A DNA stretch of 64,000 bases from the NCBI GenBank assembly GCA_963719415.1, contig OY970383.1, positions 620,001 through 684,000 of the forward strand, given 5' to 3'. The position numbers and the translations under genes were made by a program. The notes beneath the pieces are model-generated. The model was not told the origin of the DNA. It saw only the letters and a list, made by a program, of their open reading frames with translations, and made no database searches. The stretch's first letter is position 1; each line of letters opens with the position of its first letter. The stretch comes from JAPLIS01 sp963719415. Lineage in GTDB: Bacteria > Babelota > Babeliae > Babelales > Vermiphilaceae. Positions 43,383 through 53,285 of this stretch are shown in pieces.

Positions 43383-43979
43383 TTATTTCCCAATATGAGA
43401 TCTAATGTCTGCTGCTATTTCAGATACAGTATGCTCACCACTGTTGACCACTAAGTCATATTTTTTGTCACCATGCACACCAACATAATGACTACGAGCA
43501 TGTCCTCCCGATGATGTACCCCGAGCATTTTCTCTTTGTTCTAAAATATCTAGCGCTATTTCTACGCCAACATAATATGTTTTAAACGGAGCGCATTTTT
43601 TTTCAAGATCAGTAAGCCAAGCTTGATCATAAGCAATATAATCAACAATAACATTACAGCCCTCAGCCGCATATGCTACAATTGCACTATTCATCGCATA
43701 GGCAACTTTTTCTCCTTCACTACCCACATGCAAAGTAACCAATGGGTTGCCGTCACTATCTTTTGAATTTTCAACCCATCTAATAGGATTTGGCGACTGC
43801 CAAAATGGAATAGTATCTATAATAATATCTGGCATCGCTTGATCAAATAAACTATCAATACCAACTTTTACCCACAGATCTGGCATCATAATTCGTTGAA
43901 ATTCTTTTTGGATGGATGTTTTTCCTGAACCAGAAGGCCCGTTTAATACAATAATTATGCCACTTTTAGTATCTTTCAC
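43383..43979 (-). CDS. Chloramphenicol-phosphotransferase-like P-loop kinase
   Basis: The 198-residue protein starts at GTG 43979 with AAGGAG upstream. It has the P-loop GPSGSGKT at 14-21, then LWVKVGIDSLFDQAMP (a CPT-type Asp in the active-site strand). ENARGTSSGGHARSHY and VHGDKKYDLVVNSG complete the CPT pattern (RxxR..G.A, then H...YDL..D). The family phosphorylates small molecules; resistance to chloramphenicol is documented only for the Streptomyces enzyme, so the substrate here is unknown. Divided from the ABC exporter by 68 bases. Confidence 0.75.
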   Translation of the reverse strand: MKDTKSGIIIVLNGPSGSGKTSIQKEFQRIMMPDLWVKVGIDSLFDQAMPDIIIDTIPFWQSPNPIRWVENSKDSDGNPLVTLHVGSEGEKVAYAMNSAIVAYAAEGCNVIVDYIAYDQAWLTDLEKKCAPFKTYYVGVEIALDILEQRENARGTSSGGHARSHYVGVHGDKKYDLVVNSGEHTVSEIAADIRSHIGK

Positions 43980-44152
43980 AAACTACTCCTTAATTTATAA
44001 AAATGTTTTTTATAAACTAATTATAACAAAAAGTGTCAATTATAGGTACTACTATGGGTACAACTGACTGATAATACCAAATCGCCAACAACTATCGAGA
44101 TAGAAATCTAACACGCTAAATAGTTACTAAACTAATATATTAGTTTAAAAAA

Positions 44153-45259
44153 CTAACAGACAAGATAATCTTCGATAGAACCTACCGCATACTCAGGTAT
44201 ATAGGGAAGATTATAGTACTTATACATAGTATGAAGACAAGTTTGATATGCAAGAACATCTTCTGGATTGTCTTGTGTATAGCCAGTATGTGAAGAATTT
44301 TTAAGTTCACCTATATAGACCTGTTTATGTCCGGATTGAACAAGTGCATGAGCAAGATTTTTAGCGCAGGCACTCGAAACATTTTTATCTATAGCAGAAG
44401 TAATAAAAAGAACTGGCGTATCTTTAGGAAAATATGCAACAACAGAAATTGGCGAAATACCTGATCGCTTAAACTGAGTAAAACGGTGTAGTATGCGATC
44501 ATAAAGAAAATTTTCTGCAAAAGTATATTTTGCAATAAGTGAATGGCGATGACGAATTACCTGCTCAATGGCATCAAAGGCTCCTTCTAAGACAACCAAT
44601 TTTACATTCTTATATTGATCTGATGTATGATTAAGAGCATAAGCAACAAAACTTACTGCTGAGCCACGCGAGACACCGTATAAAATTTTATCTCCAGAAC
44701 CAGCTAATTCCATCTTTTTCTGATGATCCTTAACGTCACCTTCTTGGCCGATATTCATTAAAGACATCTGAATGGCATAGCCTTTAACCGTTTCTCTTTT
44801 AAATTTTTTACCCACTACTTTAGTACCATTTATATAATTATCAATAAGACCCCGGGCATAAAAACCTTGATAAAGTGGGTAGAGACCTAACGCAGCAAAA
44901 TACCCCTTTTTTCTTACCAAACCATACAAAGATGTATCTAAAACTACTTCTTCAAGTTCTGGAGCAACTGAAAGCGTATGAATAGCGTCTATACTATTCT
45001 CCAAACAAACGACAAATTCACCGGTAGTTGCTATAAACCCTCGTCGCCCCATATATTTTGCAGCCTGAGCTTGGGAGGCAAAAATACCCTGAAAAAAAAC
45101 TGTTTGAACCGGATTTTCTTGCTCTACATTTATCCATCTATTTACCTGTTCCTGTTCAACAAAGCTTTCCCCTTTATCCAAAATTTCCCCTTTGTTGAAA
45201 CAAGAACTTCTATAAAACAGAGACATAAAAGTAAAACTCAATAATAATTTTTTATTCAT
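44153..45259 (-). CDS. Secreted alpha/beta-hydrolase-like protein
   Basis: The 368-residue protein begins with a signal peptide (about 1-21). The nucleophile elbow is GVSRG at 195-199 (Ser197), preceded by a beta strand (KILY). LEGAFD follows, then VLFITSAIDKNVS (probable Asp) and SSHTGYT (probable His), completing a catalytic triad. The length and ordering resemble the protein at 59127-60611, and both end with a Y-x-LPYxP motif, so they are probable distant paralogues. It would hydrolyse an ester or peptide outside the cytoplasm; the substrate is unknown. Confidence 0.65.
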   Translation of the reverse strand: MNKKLLLSFTFMSLFYRSSCFNKGEILDKGESFVEQEQVNRWINVEQENPVQTVFFQGIFASQAQAAKYMGRRGFIATTGEFVVCLENSIDAIHTLSVAPELEEVVLDTSLYGLVRKKGYFAALGLYPLYQGFYARGLIDNYINGTKVVGKKFKRETVKGYAIQMSLMNIGQEGDVKDHQKKMELAGSGDKILYGVSRGSAVSFVAYALNHTSDQYKNVKLVVLEGAFDAIEQVIRHRHSLIAKYTFAENFLYDRILHRFTQFKRSGISPISVVAYFPKDTPVLFITSAIDKNVSSACAKNLAHALVQSGHKQVYIGELKNSSHTGYTQDNPEDVLAYQTCLHTMYKYYNLPYIPEYAVGSIEDYLVC

Positions 45260-45476
45260 ATCCTACTACTTAACCCTACCATTTAAATTCTAAAATTTAG
45301 ACCCCAAAAGTATACTCCCTAGCATTTAGGATACCCTATTACGACCCAAAAGCAATCGCTTACCCATAACTCTATAGAGCTTAACTGATCGGTCAATAGT
45401 ATAAAAAAGTGTAAAAAAAATAAAATTAATATAACCTATAGTTAACTTTTCTTACTTTTGATTTAAGGATATTACT

Positions 45477-46793
45477 ATGTCTCATGAGCATAAACTATCG
45501 CTCCCTTTAGCAATTTTAATTAATATTAACATTATGCTTGGTGCGGGTATTTTTTTAAATACTACCCTTGTTGCCCAGCAAGCTCAAGCCCTTGGCTTTA
45601 TGAGCTATGTCATTGTAGGTATACTCTTACTTCCACTCGTACTCTCTATAGCTCAACTGGTGGCCATTCACCCCAGCGGCGGATTTTATACCTTTGGAAA
45701 AAAAGAGATTAATACCTTTGTAGGATTTATTAGTGCCTGGAGCTACTTTGCTGCCAAACTCGCTTCAGCTGCCATTTTAATCCATTCTTCAGTGATCACC
45801 ATTCAATTACTCATTCCTTTTTTTGCTATTGTCGATCCATTCTTTCTTGATTTTTGTATTATTTCCCTTTTTGTTGCCGGCAATATGTTTAATATAAAAA
45901 CAGGTGGTATTATTCAGACCGTGTTTATTGTTTGTAAATTAATACCTATTTTATTTACTATTTTGGCCGGGATGTTCCTTTTTAGTGGTGCAAACTATGG
46001 AACTCCTCACCTACCCTGGTCTGGTGTTCCCAGTAGCTTACCTCTTGTCATCTATGCAACGATGGGATTTGAATCGGCGTGTTCTATTAGCAGCAAAATA
46101 AAAAATGCACATAAAAATGCACCTCTTGCTATCCTAATTTCATATACTATTGCCGTATTTCTCATGGTTCTTTATCAAGTATTTTGCTACGGTGCCCTTG
46201 GTGCTACCGTTGCAGCGCAAACCTCATACCGTGAAACATTGCCACGACTTTTAGGTCTATTACTACGAAGTAACCCATTAACCGCTTATAAAGTCGGTGG
46301 TCTTTTAAATTTGGCTATAGCATCTTCTGCTCTGGGAGGTAGTTATGGTGTTTTATTCAGTAATAGTTGGAATTTATATACATTGGCCGAACATGGCCAT
46401 CTGTTTCTTTCATCATGTTTTAAAAAACTTAATAAGCACGCAATTCCCTTTGTCTGTGTATTGGCAGAAGGTGCGCTCTGCGTATTTTATCTTTTAATTT
46501 CCCAAGGACCAAATCAACAAAAAACTTTACAAATTTTAAGTGCTCTCGGCGTCATCTCTGCCTACACAATCAGTGTTATAGCACTCATATGTGCAAAAAA
46601 AAGAGACGCGAGCATTCCCCTTTATTCTTGGATTCCACTTCTGGGTTTAATTAATTGCGGGGTATTAATGAGTATGTGCATAAAGCAACTTGTCTTTTCC
46701 GGCCTTACTGCTCTACTCTATTTTTTCTGCTTAATATTAACGGGCGCTCTTATGTTTTTTTATACACAGTATCAAAATAAAAATAGCGTATAA
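45477..46793 (+). CDS. APC-superfamily amino-acid permease
   Basis: The 438-residue protein starts at ATG 45477 behind AAGGATATT. About 12 membrane helices are visible. The first contains ININIMLGAGIFLNTTLV, the helix-1 Gly-rich break that binds the substrate amino group in this family. The third region has FYTFGKKEINTFVGFISAWSYF, and the sixth ATMGFESACSISSKI, with the conserved GFE. It imports or exchanges amino acids in the inner membrane. Specificity is not readable. It is a monocistronic gene. Confidence 0.88.
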   Translation: MSHEHKLSLPLAILININIMLGAGIFLNTTLVAQQAQALGFMSYVIVGILLLPLVLSIAQLVAIHPSGGFYTFGKKEINTFVGFISAWSYFAAKLASAAILIHSSVITIQLLIPFFAIVDPFFLDFCIISLFVAGNMFNIKTGGIIQTVFIVCKLIPILFTILAGMFLFSGANYGTPHLPWSGVPSSLPLVIYATMGFESACSISSKIKNAHKNAPLAILISYTIAVFLMVLYQVFCYGALGATVAAQTSYRETLPRLLGLLLRSNPLTAYKVGGLLNLAIASSALGGSYGVLFSNSWNLYTLAEHGHLFLSSCFKKLNKHAIPFVCVLAEGALCVFYLLISQGPNQQKTLQILSALGVISAYTISVIALICAKKRDASIPLYSWIPLLGLINCGVLMSMCIKQLVFSGLTALLYFFCLILTGALMFFYTQYQNKNSV

Positions 46794-46952
46794 GCATAAG
46801 CTTTTACTCTTCATAACTTATAATAGCTGATAACTACTTTTATACGCTTTATTTGATAGAGCATTAGACTTTCTTGTTTAGCGAAGTATAGCTAGCTCCT
46901 CAAGCGCTCTATCTAGTTGTTGTTAGCTCTCACACATTTCCTGCTGCATTAC

Positions 46953-48227
46953 TCAACGTTCGCTTCCGCCCTCTCCCTCTATGCTTCCTCCTGCTCCCGC
47001 AGGACCCTGTTCTTCTGCCTGCCTCACTGCTTCCGCTTGCTGTGCTCGCTGTCTCTCTGCTCCTCGACTCAAAATCTCGCTTACAACCTTGTTGTATTTT
47101 TCTTTCGTTTTGCGTACCCGCTCCTCCCGTAAACGAGTATTCTCTTCTTTTTGCTTTTTTCGTTCAACCCTACCCCAATACTCAGCTGATGCTTGATCCC
47201 GCTCATGCTTCTTCGACCGCTTCTCCCGCTGCCTCCTTAGCTGCTCGGCCAGACGCTCTTCTTCGGTCATAGAACTCTCTAACGCTTTTTGTTTTTTCGC
47301 CTCAAGCTCCCGCTGGAGCTGTTGTTGTTTCAGATCCTCTGCACGCTTAAGATCTAGCAGGCGTATTTGTTCGAGCGTTGCCGCAATTCGCTGGTCTGCC
47401 TGGCGACTTTGTTCGCGCATTGCCTCAATTTGCAGGTTTGTCTGGCGAATTCCTTCTTTGATTGCCGCAACCCTATCTGCCTGCGCTTCTTGCTCCTGCC
47501 GACGCTGTTCTACTGCTTGCCGTTCTTCTACTGCTTGCCGTTGTCGCTCTTCCTCCGCCCGCTGCCTTTCCTCAAGCTCCCGCTGGCGCTGTTCACTCTC
47601 CTGACGTTCCAGCTCCGCTTGACGTCTCGCTGCCTCCTGCAATTCTCTAGCTTCCTGCTCTTGCCGACGCTGTTCTTCAGCCTGCCTCACTTCTTCCTGC
47701 TCTTGCCGACGCTGTTCTTCTGCCTGCCGTTCCAATTCTGCTTGCTCCGCCCGCTGCCTCTCTGCCGCCTGCAATTCCCTAGCTTTCAACTCCGCTCGCT
47801 CCCCCTGGTCCCTTTCTGCTCTGCGCGCATAACCCCGCAACTGCTCCTTGCGCTGTTGTTCTCGAAATAAAGCAACGCGCTGCTGTTGTGCCTCCTGCGA
47901 TTCCCTAGCTTGCGCTTCCTGCTCCTGGCGCTGTTCTTCGGTCTGCTTTTTTGGGTCTAAAGCGGCCTGCTTGCGATTTTTTCTTCGAATTGAAGCAATG
48001 CGCTCCTGTTGTGCCTCCTGCAATTTCCTAGCTTGCGCTTCCTGCTCCTGGCGCTGTTCTTCGGCCAAAGCACGCTGACTTTGTTCACGCGCCGCTTCCT
48101 CCTCGAGCAGTCTCGCTACTTCCACTTCTTGCTGGCGCTGTTTTTCTACTGCCTGCCGTTCCAATTCTGCCTGCTGCCTTTCCTCAAGCTCCCGCTGAAG
48201 CCGTTCACGCTCTGTGGCCTCCAACAA
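46953..48227 (-). pseudogene. C-terminal part of a frameshift-split giant coiled-coil protein
   Basis: This frame encodes about 424 residues of nearly pure Glu/Gln/Arg/Ala coiled coil with repeats of EEQRRQEQEAR type. It ends in AGAGGSIEGEGGSER. The frame stays open upstream as WLKEEEERLLLWDQEKDRRR, which continues smoothly from the gene at 48305-49636. One additional base near 48310 would join them into one protein of about 894 residues. Translation may still restart here: GGAGG lies near the junction and TTG 48227 opens the frame. On the other strand the low complexity also leaves long but meaningless open frames. Confidence 0.65.
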
Positions 48228-48304
48228 CTCCTTGTCCCGCTTCCAAACCTCCCGCCGCCTATCCTTTTCCTGATCCCACAGGAGCAGCCGTTCCTCCTCC
48301 TCTT

Positions 48305-49636
48305 TCAGCCAACCTCCTGCCGCTCTTTTTCCAGCAGATGTTTTGCACTTGCCCGCAGATCCTCTAACTTCTCTGCCCTCCGCAAATTCTTAATGCGCTG
48401 CTCCTCCTTCAACCTTTTAGCTTCCGCCTGCTGTCTCAGCCTTTTCTCATCCTCAATTCGTTCTCTCTCCTGCCGGGCCAACTCCGCTTGCTCCTCGCGC
48501 TTCTTCTCTGCCTCCTGCAATTCTCTAGCCTGGTCCTTCTTGAGATTTTCTTCTCGAATTAAAGCAGTGCGCCGCTGTTGTTCTTCGGCCTGACGACGAC
48601 GTTCTAGCTCTGCCTCCTGCGATTCTCTAGCTTCAGACTCTCGCTGAAGCCGTTCTTGCTCCTGCCACTGCAACTCTGCCTGCTCTGCTTGCTCTGCCTG
48701 CCACGCAACCCCAAGGTCTTGCTCCTGTTGTTCCGCCTGCCTCCCCAAATCCCTCTTTGCCTGGTCTAACATGGAAGCTTCTCGCTGTTTTTTTTCCGCC
48801 TTCCCTTGCTGCAACGCCATCGCCGCTGACGGACCAAAACTCACATCTCTCACTTGCCGTGCCTTGCCTTGATCTATTCGCAACATTGATCCAATTGTTG
48901 GCACTTTTAATCCAAAAAATGTAGTTGTTCGTCGTCCCGATTTCACTGGCTCAGATAACTTTGAGGGCTCAAATGACTCATTTTCAACCATTGGTGTTTC
49001 TACTGCTTGGCTTTGCCCCACTTGCCCTGACCCTTGCCCAATATTCTTTTCAGTAGACTTTTCTCCTTCTACTATTTGCCCCGCTGCTGTTCGCTCTAAC
49101 ACTGGCTCTTGCCTATCAAATTTTTCAGCAGGCTTTTCTCCCGTTGCACGTGCAAAATAAGCCGCCGCACTAACTGCAAAAATACCCAAAGCTCCAAGCG
49201 CTATCTTATTATCTATAATAAATTGCTTGAGGGCCTGTAACCGCCCCTTCAGCCAAGCTATTTTACTTGGATCTGTCTCGCCTTCTAATTCCTGTTCTAT
49301 TTCACCCATAGCTCGGCGTGCTGTCGCGTCCTTTTCTAATAATCTACGAGCTTGTTCATTCTTATTCGATTTTACTGCTCGGGAACAATTCCACCATAGG
49401 CTCAATCCTTGCGCTAACCCATTCTCTTTTATGTTCTCCCATAATCCTTTATTCTCACATTCTCCAGCCTGCCCTGATATGTTTTTAGCAATCTGTTTTT
49501 GTGACAAAAGCGATTTTTGAGATAATGGTTTTGAAAGTTGCGTAGAACGTGCCCTCATGCCCGCTTCGGCATTAAAAAATCCAATTGCCAGGGTAAAAAC
49601 AAAAACTAAAAGTCCTACTTCTCTTCTATATATCAT
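48305..49636 (-). CDS. Secreted giant coiled-coil protein, N-terminal part (frame breaks at its end)
   Basis: The 443-residue product starts at ATG 49636 with an excellent GGAGGTGATA site upstream. Signal peptide GLLVFVFTLAIGFFNAEAG, then a Ser/Gln/Lys-rich segment, NKGLWENIKENGLAQGLSL, a hydrophobic helix (ALGALGIFAVSAAAYFARA, about 145-165), a TTTFFGLKVPTIGSMLRID motif, and the start of the Glu/Gln/Arg coiled coil. The first 300 residues are nearly identical to the neighbouring copy at 49859-51370. It stops with TGA at 48305; the coiled coil resumes in another frame immediately after. Confidence 0.75.
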   Translation of the reverse strand: MIYRREVGLLVFVFTLAIGFFNAEAGMRARSTQLSKPLSQKSLLSQKQIAKNISGQAGECENKGLWENIKENGLAQGLSLWWNCSRAVKSNKNEQARRLLEKDATARRAMGEIEQELEGETDPSKIAWLKGRLQALKQFIIDNKIALGALGIFAVSAAAYFARATGEKPAEKFDRQEPVLERTAAGQIVEGEKSTEKNIGQGSGQVGQSQAVETPMVENESFEPSKLSEPVKSGRRTTTFFGLKVPTIGSMLRIDQGKARQVRDVSFGPSAAMALQQGKAEKKQREASMLDQAKRDLGRQAEQQEQDLGVAWQAEQAEQAELQWQEQERLQRESEARESQEAELERRRQAEEQQRRTALIREENLKKDQARELQEAEKKREEQAELARQERERIEDEKRLRQQAEAKRLKEEQRIKNLRRAEKLEDLRASAKHLLEKERQEVG

Positions 49637-49858
49637 TGACTATATCACCTCCGGCTACATAACTATTTTTAAGCGCATAATTTTCTATATAAAAAAAGTC
49701 TTTACTTATACAGTATACGTATTTATTGTTTCAAATAGCAACAAGCCAGCCTCATTCGAACCCAAAATAAACGCTAAATTTATTTTTTTTGTAAATTAAT
49801 ACCTATAGTCGAGTCTAACTATAGACGCTCAATCGCTTTCGTTAGTCGTTCTTAACTC

Positions 49859-51370
49859 TCACGTATTTGCTTCCGCCCACTGTTTTCGCCATTCCTCAAG
49901 CTCCCGCTGCCGTCTGTCGTCCCGCTGTCCCAGCAATTCCTTAACTTCCTGCTCCAATTTTTCGTCCAGCTGTCTCATCCATGCCTCAAACTCCCGATCC
50001 CGCTCTCCCCCCAATTCCTGGTGCTGTTCCTGCCATTCCTCAACCTCCCGCTGCCGTTTTTCCTCCTGCTGTCGTCCCCATTCCTCAGCCTCCTGCTCCA
50101 ATTTTTCGTCCCGCTGTCTCATCCATTCCTGCTCCGCCCGCCGCCTCGCTACTTCCTGATCCCGCAGACGCTGTTCTTCAACCTGCCGCTGTTGCGATTC
50201 TGCTTGCTGATCCCGTAGACGATGTTCTTCGGCCCGTCGGTGTTGCGATTCTGCTTGCTGTTTCGCCCATGCCTCAAACTCCCGCTGTTTTTCCGCCCGC
50301 TCCTGCCGTTGCCATAATTCCTCAGCTCTCTGCTCTGCCCGCTGCGCAGCCTCAATCTCCCACTGGCGCTGTTGTTCCGCCTGCTGTTCTTTGGCCTGAC
50401 GACGTTCTAGCTCTGCCTCCTGCGATTCTCTAGCTTCAGACTCTCGCTGAAGCCGTTCTTGCTCCTGCCACTGCAACTCTGCCTGCTCTGCTTGCTCTGC
50501 CTGCCACGCAACCCCAAGGTCTTGCACCTGTTGTTCCGCCTGCCTCCCCAAATCCCTCTTTGCCTGGTCTAACATGGAAGCTTCTCGCTGTTTTTTTTCC
50601 GCCTTCGCTTGCTGCAACGCCATCGCCGCCGACGGACCAAAACTCACATCTCTCACTTGCCGTGCCTTGCCTTGATCTATTCGCAACATTGATCCAATTG
50701 TTGGCACTTTTAATCCAAAAAATGTAGTTGTTCGTCGTCCCAATTTCACTGGCTCAGATAACTTTGACGGCTCAAATGACTCATTTTCAACCATTGGTGC
50801 TTCTTCTACTGGCTTTAACCCTGCTCCCTCTAACACTGGCTCTTGCCTATCAAATTTTTCAGCAGGCTTTTCTCCCGTTGCATGTGCAAGATAAGCCGCC
50901 GCACTAACTGCAAAAATACCCAAAGCTCCAAGCGCTATCTTATTATCTATAATAAATTGCTTGAGGGCCTGTAACCGCCCCTTCAGCCAAGCTATTTTAC
51001 TTGGATCTGTCTCGCCTTCTAATTCCTGTTCTATTTCACCCATAACTCGGCGTGCTGTCGCGTCCTTTTCTAATAATCTACGAGCTTGTTCATTCTTATT
51101 CGATTTTACTGCTCGGGAACAATTCCACCATAGGCTCAATCCTTGCACCAATCCATTCTCTTTTATGTTCTCCCATAACCCTTTATTCTCACATTCTCCA
51201 GCCTGCCCTGATATGTTTTTAGCAATCTGTTTTTGTGACAAAAGCGATTTTTGAGATAATGGTTTTGAAAGTTGCGTAGAACGTGCCCTCATGCCCGCTT
51301 CGGCATTAAAAAATCCAATTGCCAGGGTAAAAACAAAAACTAAAAGTCCTATTTTTTTTTTACATATCAT
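49859..51370 (-). CDS. Secreted coiled-coil protein, tandem paralogue of the split gene
   Basis: ATG 51370 is chosen because AGAGGATAT precedes it and it aligns with the start of the neighbouring copy; an ATG 14 codons further up is unsupported. The product has 503 residues. The signal peptide, membrane helix and FFGLKVPTIGSMLRID segment are the same as in the split gene. The following helical Glu/Gln/Arg repeats differ: here RRAEEHRLRDQQAESQ-type units and WMRQLDEKLEQE. No stop interrupts it. Such proteins may form rods or fibres outside the cell; nothing more can be read from the sequence. Confidence 0.75.
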   Translation of the reverse strand: MICKKKIGLLVFVFTLAIGFFNAEAGMRARSTQLSKPLSQKSLLSQKQIAKNISGQAGECENKGLWENIKENGLVQGLSLWWNCSRAVKSNKNEQARRLLEKDATARRVMGEIEQELEGETDPSKIAWLKGRLQALKQFIIDNKIALGALGIFAVSAAAYLAHATGEKPAEKFDRQEPVLEGAGLKPVEEAPMVENESFEPSKLSEPVKLGRRTTTFFGLKVPTIGSMLRIDQGKARQVRDVSFGPSAAMALQQAKAEKKQREASMLDQAKRDLGRQAEQQVQDLGVAWQAEQAEQAELQWQEQERLQRESEARESQEAELERRQAKEQQAEQQRQWEIEAAQRAEQRAEELWQRQERAEKQREFEAWAKQQAESQHRRAEEHRLRDQQAESQQRQVEEQRLRDQEVARRRAEQEWMRQRDEKLEQEAEEWGRQQEEKRQREVEEWQEQHQELGGERDREFEAWMRQLDEKLEQEVKELLGQRDDRRQRELEEWRKQWAEANT

Positions 51371-51704
51371 GACTATATCCTCTCTTGCTACCCAATTATT
51401 CTTAAATCGCATAATTTTCTATATAAAAAACATTTATACTATATAAGCATACGCAATTCTTATTTCAATTAGCAACAAGCCGAGATCGTTTTGATCCAAA
51501 ATAAGCGCTAAATTTAATCAAAAAAAATACGCTTCTCGTAAATTTTAAGTTTTCTACTAATTCCCTTTACCATGAGCTATACGCATCACGAAAAAATATA
51601 GCCAAAAAAAACATTATCATTGATCTATACATTGATCTGTAATAATGTTAGGTTATTTTGTTACCATTTATATACTTATAATTTTTCCAAAAAAAGGGAG
51701 AAAA
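51371..51704. other. Intergenic region with divergent promoters, no gene seen
   Basis: The stretch separates a minus-strand coiled-coil gene from the plus-strand RING genes. Part of it (51420-51520) resembles the leader upstream of the sister coiled-coil gene (49680-49790): GCATAATTTTCTATATAAAAAA and AATTAGCAACAAGCC-like strings occur in both. So the tandem duplication included the promoter region. No RNA or small gene is supported. Confidence 0.6.
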
Positions 51705-52400
51705 ATGAAAAAAGTAAACTCTATTTTATTTTTGTATATGCCATTACTATTAAATAATGTTTTTATTTTGGCAGACAATCGATTTGAAGATACATTCGAT
51801 AATTCCCAACAGGTTTTTAACTTCGCTAATAATCTCTTTTCCGGCTTTAAAAACGCTTTGCCGACTAACATACATGACCAAACTTTGTTAAACAAATCTG
51901 AAGACAACTTATTTAACGCAATACTTTTTCCACAACAATATATGTTAAAAAACGGTCGCTTTAAAAAAGATGCGATAAATACTATCGTCAATGCCGCTAT
52001 TGTAGGCTATACAGAAGGTATAAGTTATAAAATAGCTTTGAAAGCTACCGGCAACACAAAAGTGGCTGAAAATGTTTCTGAGTCTATGGAAGCTCATACG
52101 GTGCTCTATTTAGACACCTATAGCACTGCTAGCAATAAAGAAATCACTCAATTTATTGCTAACAAATTAAGTAACTTGCTATTTCGACAGCGCAAAGTTA
52201 CCGAAACTCCATCAGCGCCACCAATACAACAAATAAAACCCGCAAAAATATATGAGATGACTGAATGTCCTTCCTGCTGGCTCTATTTTGAAGCCGAGGT
52301 TACTCGTCGTTTATTAAGATGCGGACATTCTATCTGTACCGATTGCGCTTCTCGAATAAGCAGTAAAAAATGTCCCATGTGCCGTGAAAAAACAGTTTAG
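51705..52400 (+). CDS. Secreted RING-finger protein, copy 1
   Basis: ATG 51705 has GGGAG six bases upstream and yields a signal peptide (MKKVNSILFLYMPLLLNNVFILA), 231 residues in all. The middle is helical with a conserved block shared by its neighbour (FEDTFDNSQQVFNFANNLF; NGRFKKDAINTIVNAAI). The last 45 residues hold a complete C3HC4 RING: C188-x2-C191, 14 residues, C206-x-H208-x2-C211-x2-C214, 8 residues, C223-x2-C226. RING domains recruit ubiquitin-conjugating enzymes, a eukaryotic function; a bacterium has no use for it except in a host cell. E3 ligase activity is inferred. Confidence 0.8.
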   Translation: MKKVNSILFLYMPLLLNNVFILADNRFEDTFDNSQQVFNFANNLFSGFKNALPTNIHDQTLLNKSEDNLFNAILFPQQYMLKNGRFKKDAINTIVNAAIVGYTEGISYKIALKATGNTKVAENVSESMEAHTVLYLDTYSTASNKEITQFIANKLSNLLFRQRKVTETPSAPPIQQIKPAKIYEMTECPSCWLYFEAEVTRRLLRCGHSICTDCASRISSKKCPMCREKTV

Positions 52401-52451
52401 CATAACGTGAGTTAGTAAAAATGTTCCTATAACTAAAAAAAAGGTAATCAA

Positions 52452-53120
52452 ATGAAAAAAGTAAGCCCTATTCTGTTTTTATGCTTGCCGCTCTTATTAA
52501 ACAACGCGTTTCTTATAGCTGATAATCAATTTGAAGATACATTCGATAATTCCCAACAGGTTTTTAACTTCGCAAACAATCTTTTTACCGGCTTTAAAAA
52601 CGCTTTACCGTCCACTATCTATGATCAAATTTTATTAAACTACGCAGAAAAAAAATTATTTAACGCAATACTTTATCCAGAACAACATATGTTAAAAAAT
52701 GGTCGCTTTAAAAAAGATGCGATAAATACTATCGTCAATGCCGCTATTGTAGGTTATACAGAAGGGGTAAGTTATAAGATAGCTTTGAACGCCACCCGCA
52801 ACACAGAAACGGCTGAAGCCGTTTCTGTGTCTATGGAAGCTCATATAGTGTTATATTTAGACAGATATAGCACTGCTAGCAACGAAGAGATAACAGAATT
52901 TATTGCAAATAAGTTAAGCCACTTACTATCTCAACAACGCAAAGCTATAGCGACTCCAGAGGCAAAACCATCTACCAAAAAAAGATGTCCTATTTGCACA
53001 GGTAGATTTGGAACAGAAGTTACTCGCCGTTTATTAAAATGCGGAGATTCTGTCTGTACTGATTGCGCTCCCCTAATAAGAAGTAAAAGATGCCCTACAT
53101 GTGGAGAAAAAACAGTTTAG
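52452..53120 (+). CDS. Secreted RING-like protein, copy 2, with His replaced by Asp
   Basis: The 222-residue protein starts at ATG 52452 behind AAAGG and begins with a signal peptide. It aligns with copy 1 along the whole length, with the same helical block. The C-terminal finger is C179-x2-C182, 14 residues, C197-x-D199-x2-C202-x2-C205, 8 residues, C214-x2-C217. The fourth ligand, His in copy 1, is Asp here, which can still bind zinc but may alter partner binding. It is 51 bases after copy 1, probably co-transcribed. Confidence 0.75.
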   Translation: MKKVSPILFLCLPLLLNNAFLIADNQFEDTFDNSQQVFNFANNLFTGFKNALPSTIYDQILLNYAEKKLFNAILYPEQHMLKNGRFKKDAINTIVNAAIVGYTEGVSYKIALNATRNTETAEAVSVSMEAHIVLYLDRYSTASNEEITEFIANKLSHLLSQQRKAIATPEAKPSTKKRCPICTGRFGTEVTRRLLKCGDSVCTDCAPLIRSKRCPTCGEKTV

Positions 53121-53285
53121 CGCCTATTAATACATACATAAGCTTAGCTAAATTTAATAATATACCCTACAATAATACTCTGTAACCAGGTAGACTAGAT
53201 TCTGTAATCATGTAAACTAAATAGTAAATTATACTACAGGTATACATCAATAGTTTAAGTTAACAGCATAAAATCGAAATATATC

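Noticed and set aside
47367..48593. Several overlapping plus-strand open frames opposite the coiled-coil genes
   Set aside because: Low-complexity Glu/Gln/Arg codons leave all frames open on the other strand. The products are Leu/Phe/Cys-rich and have no ribosome sites.
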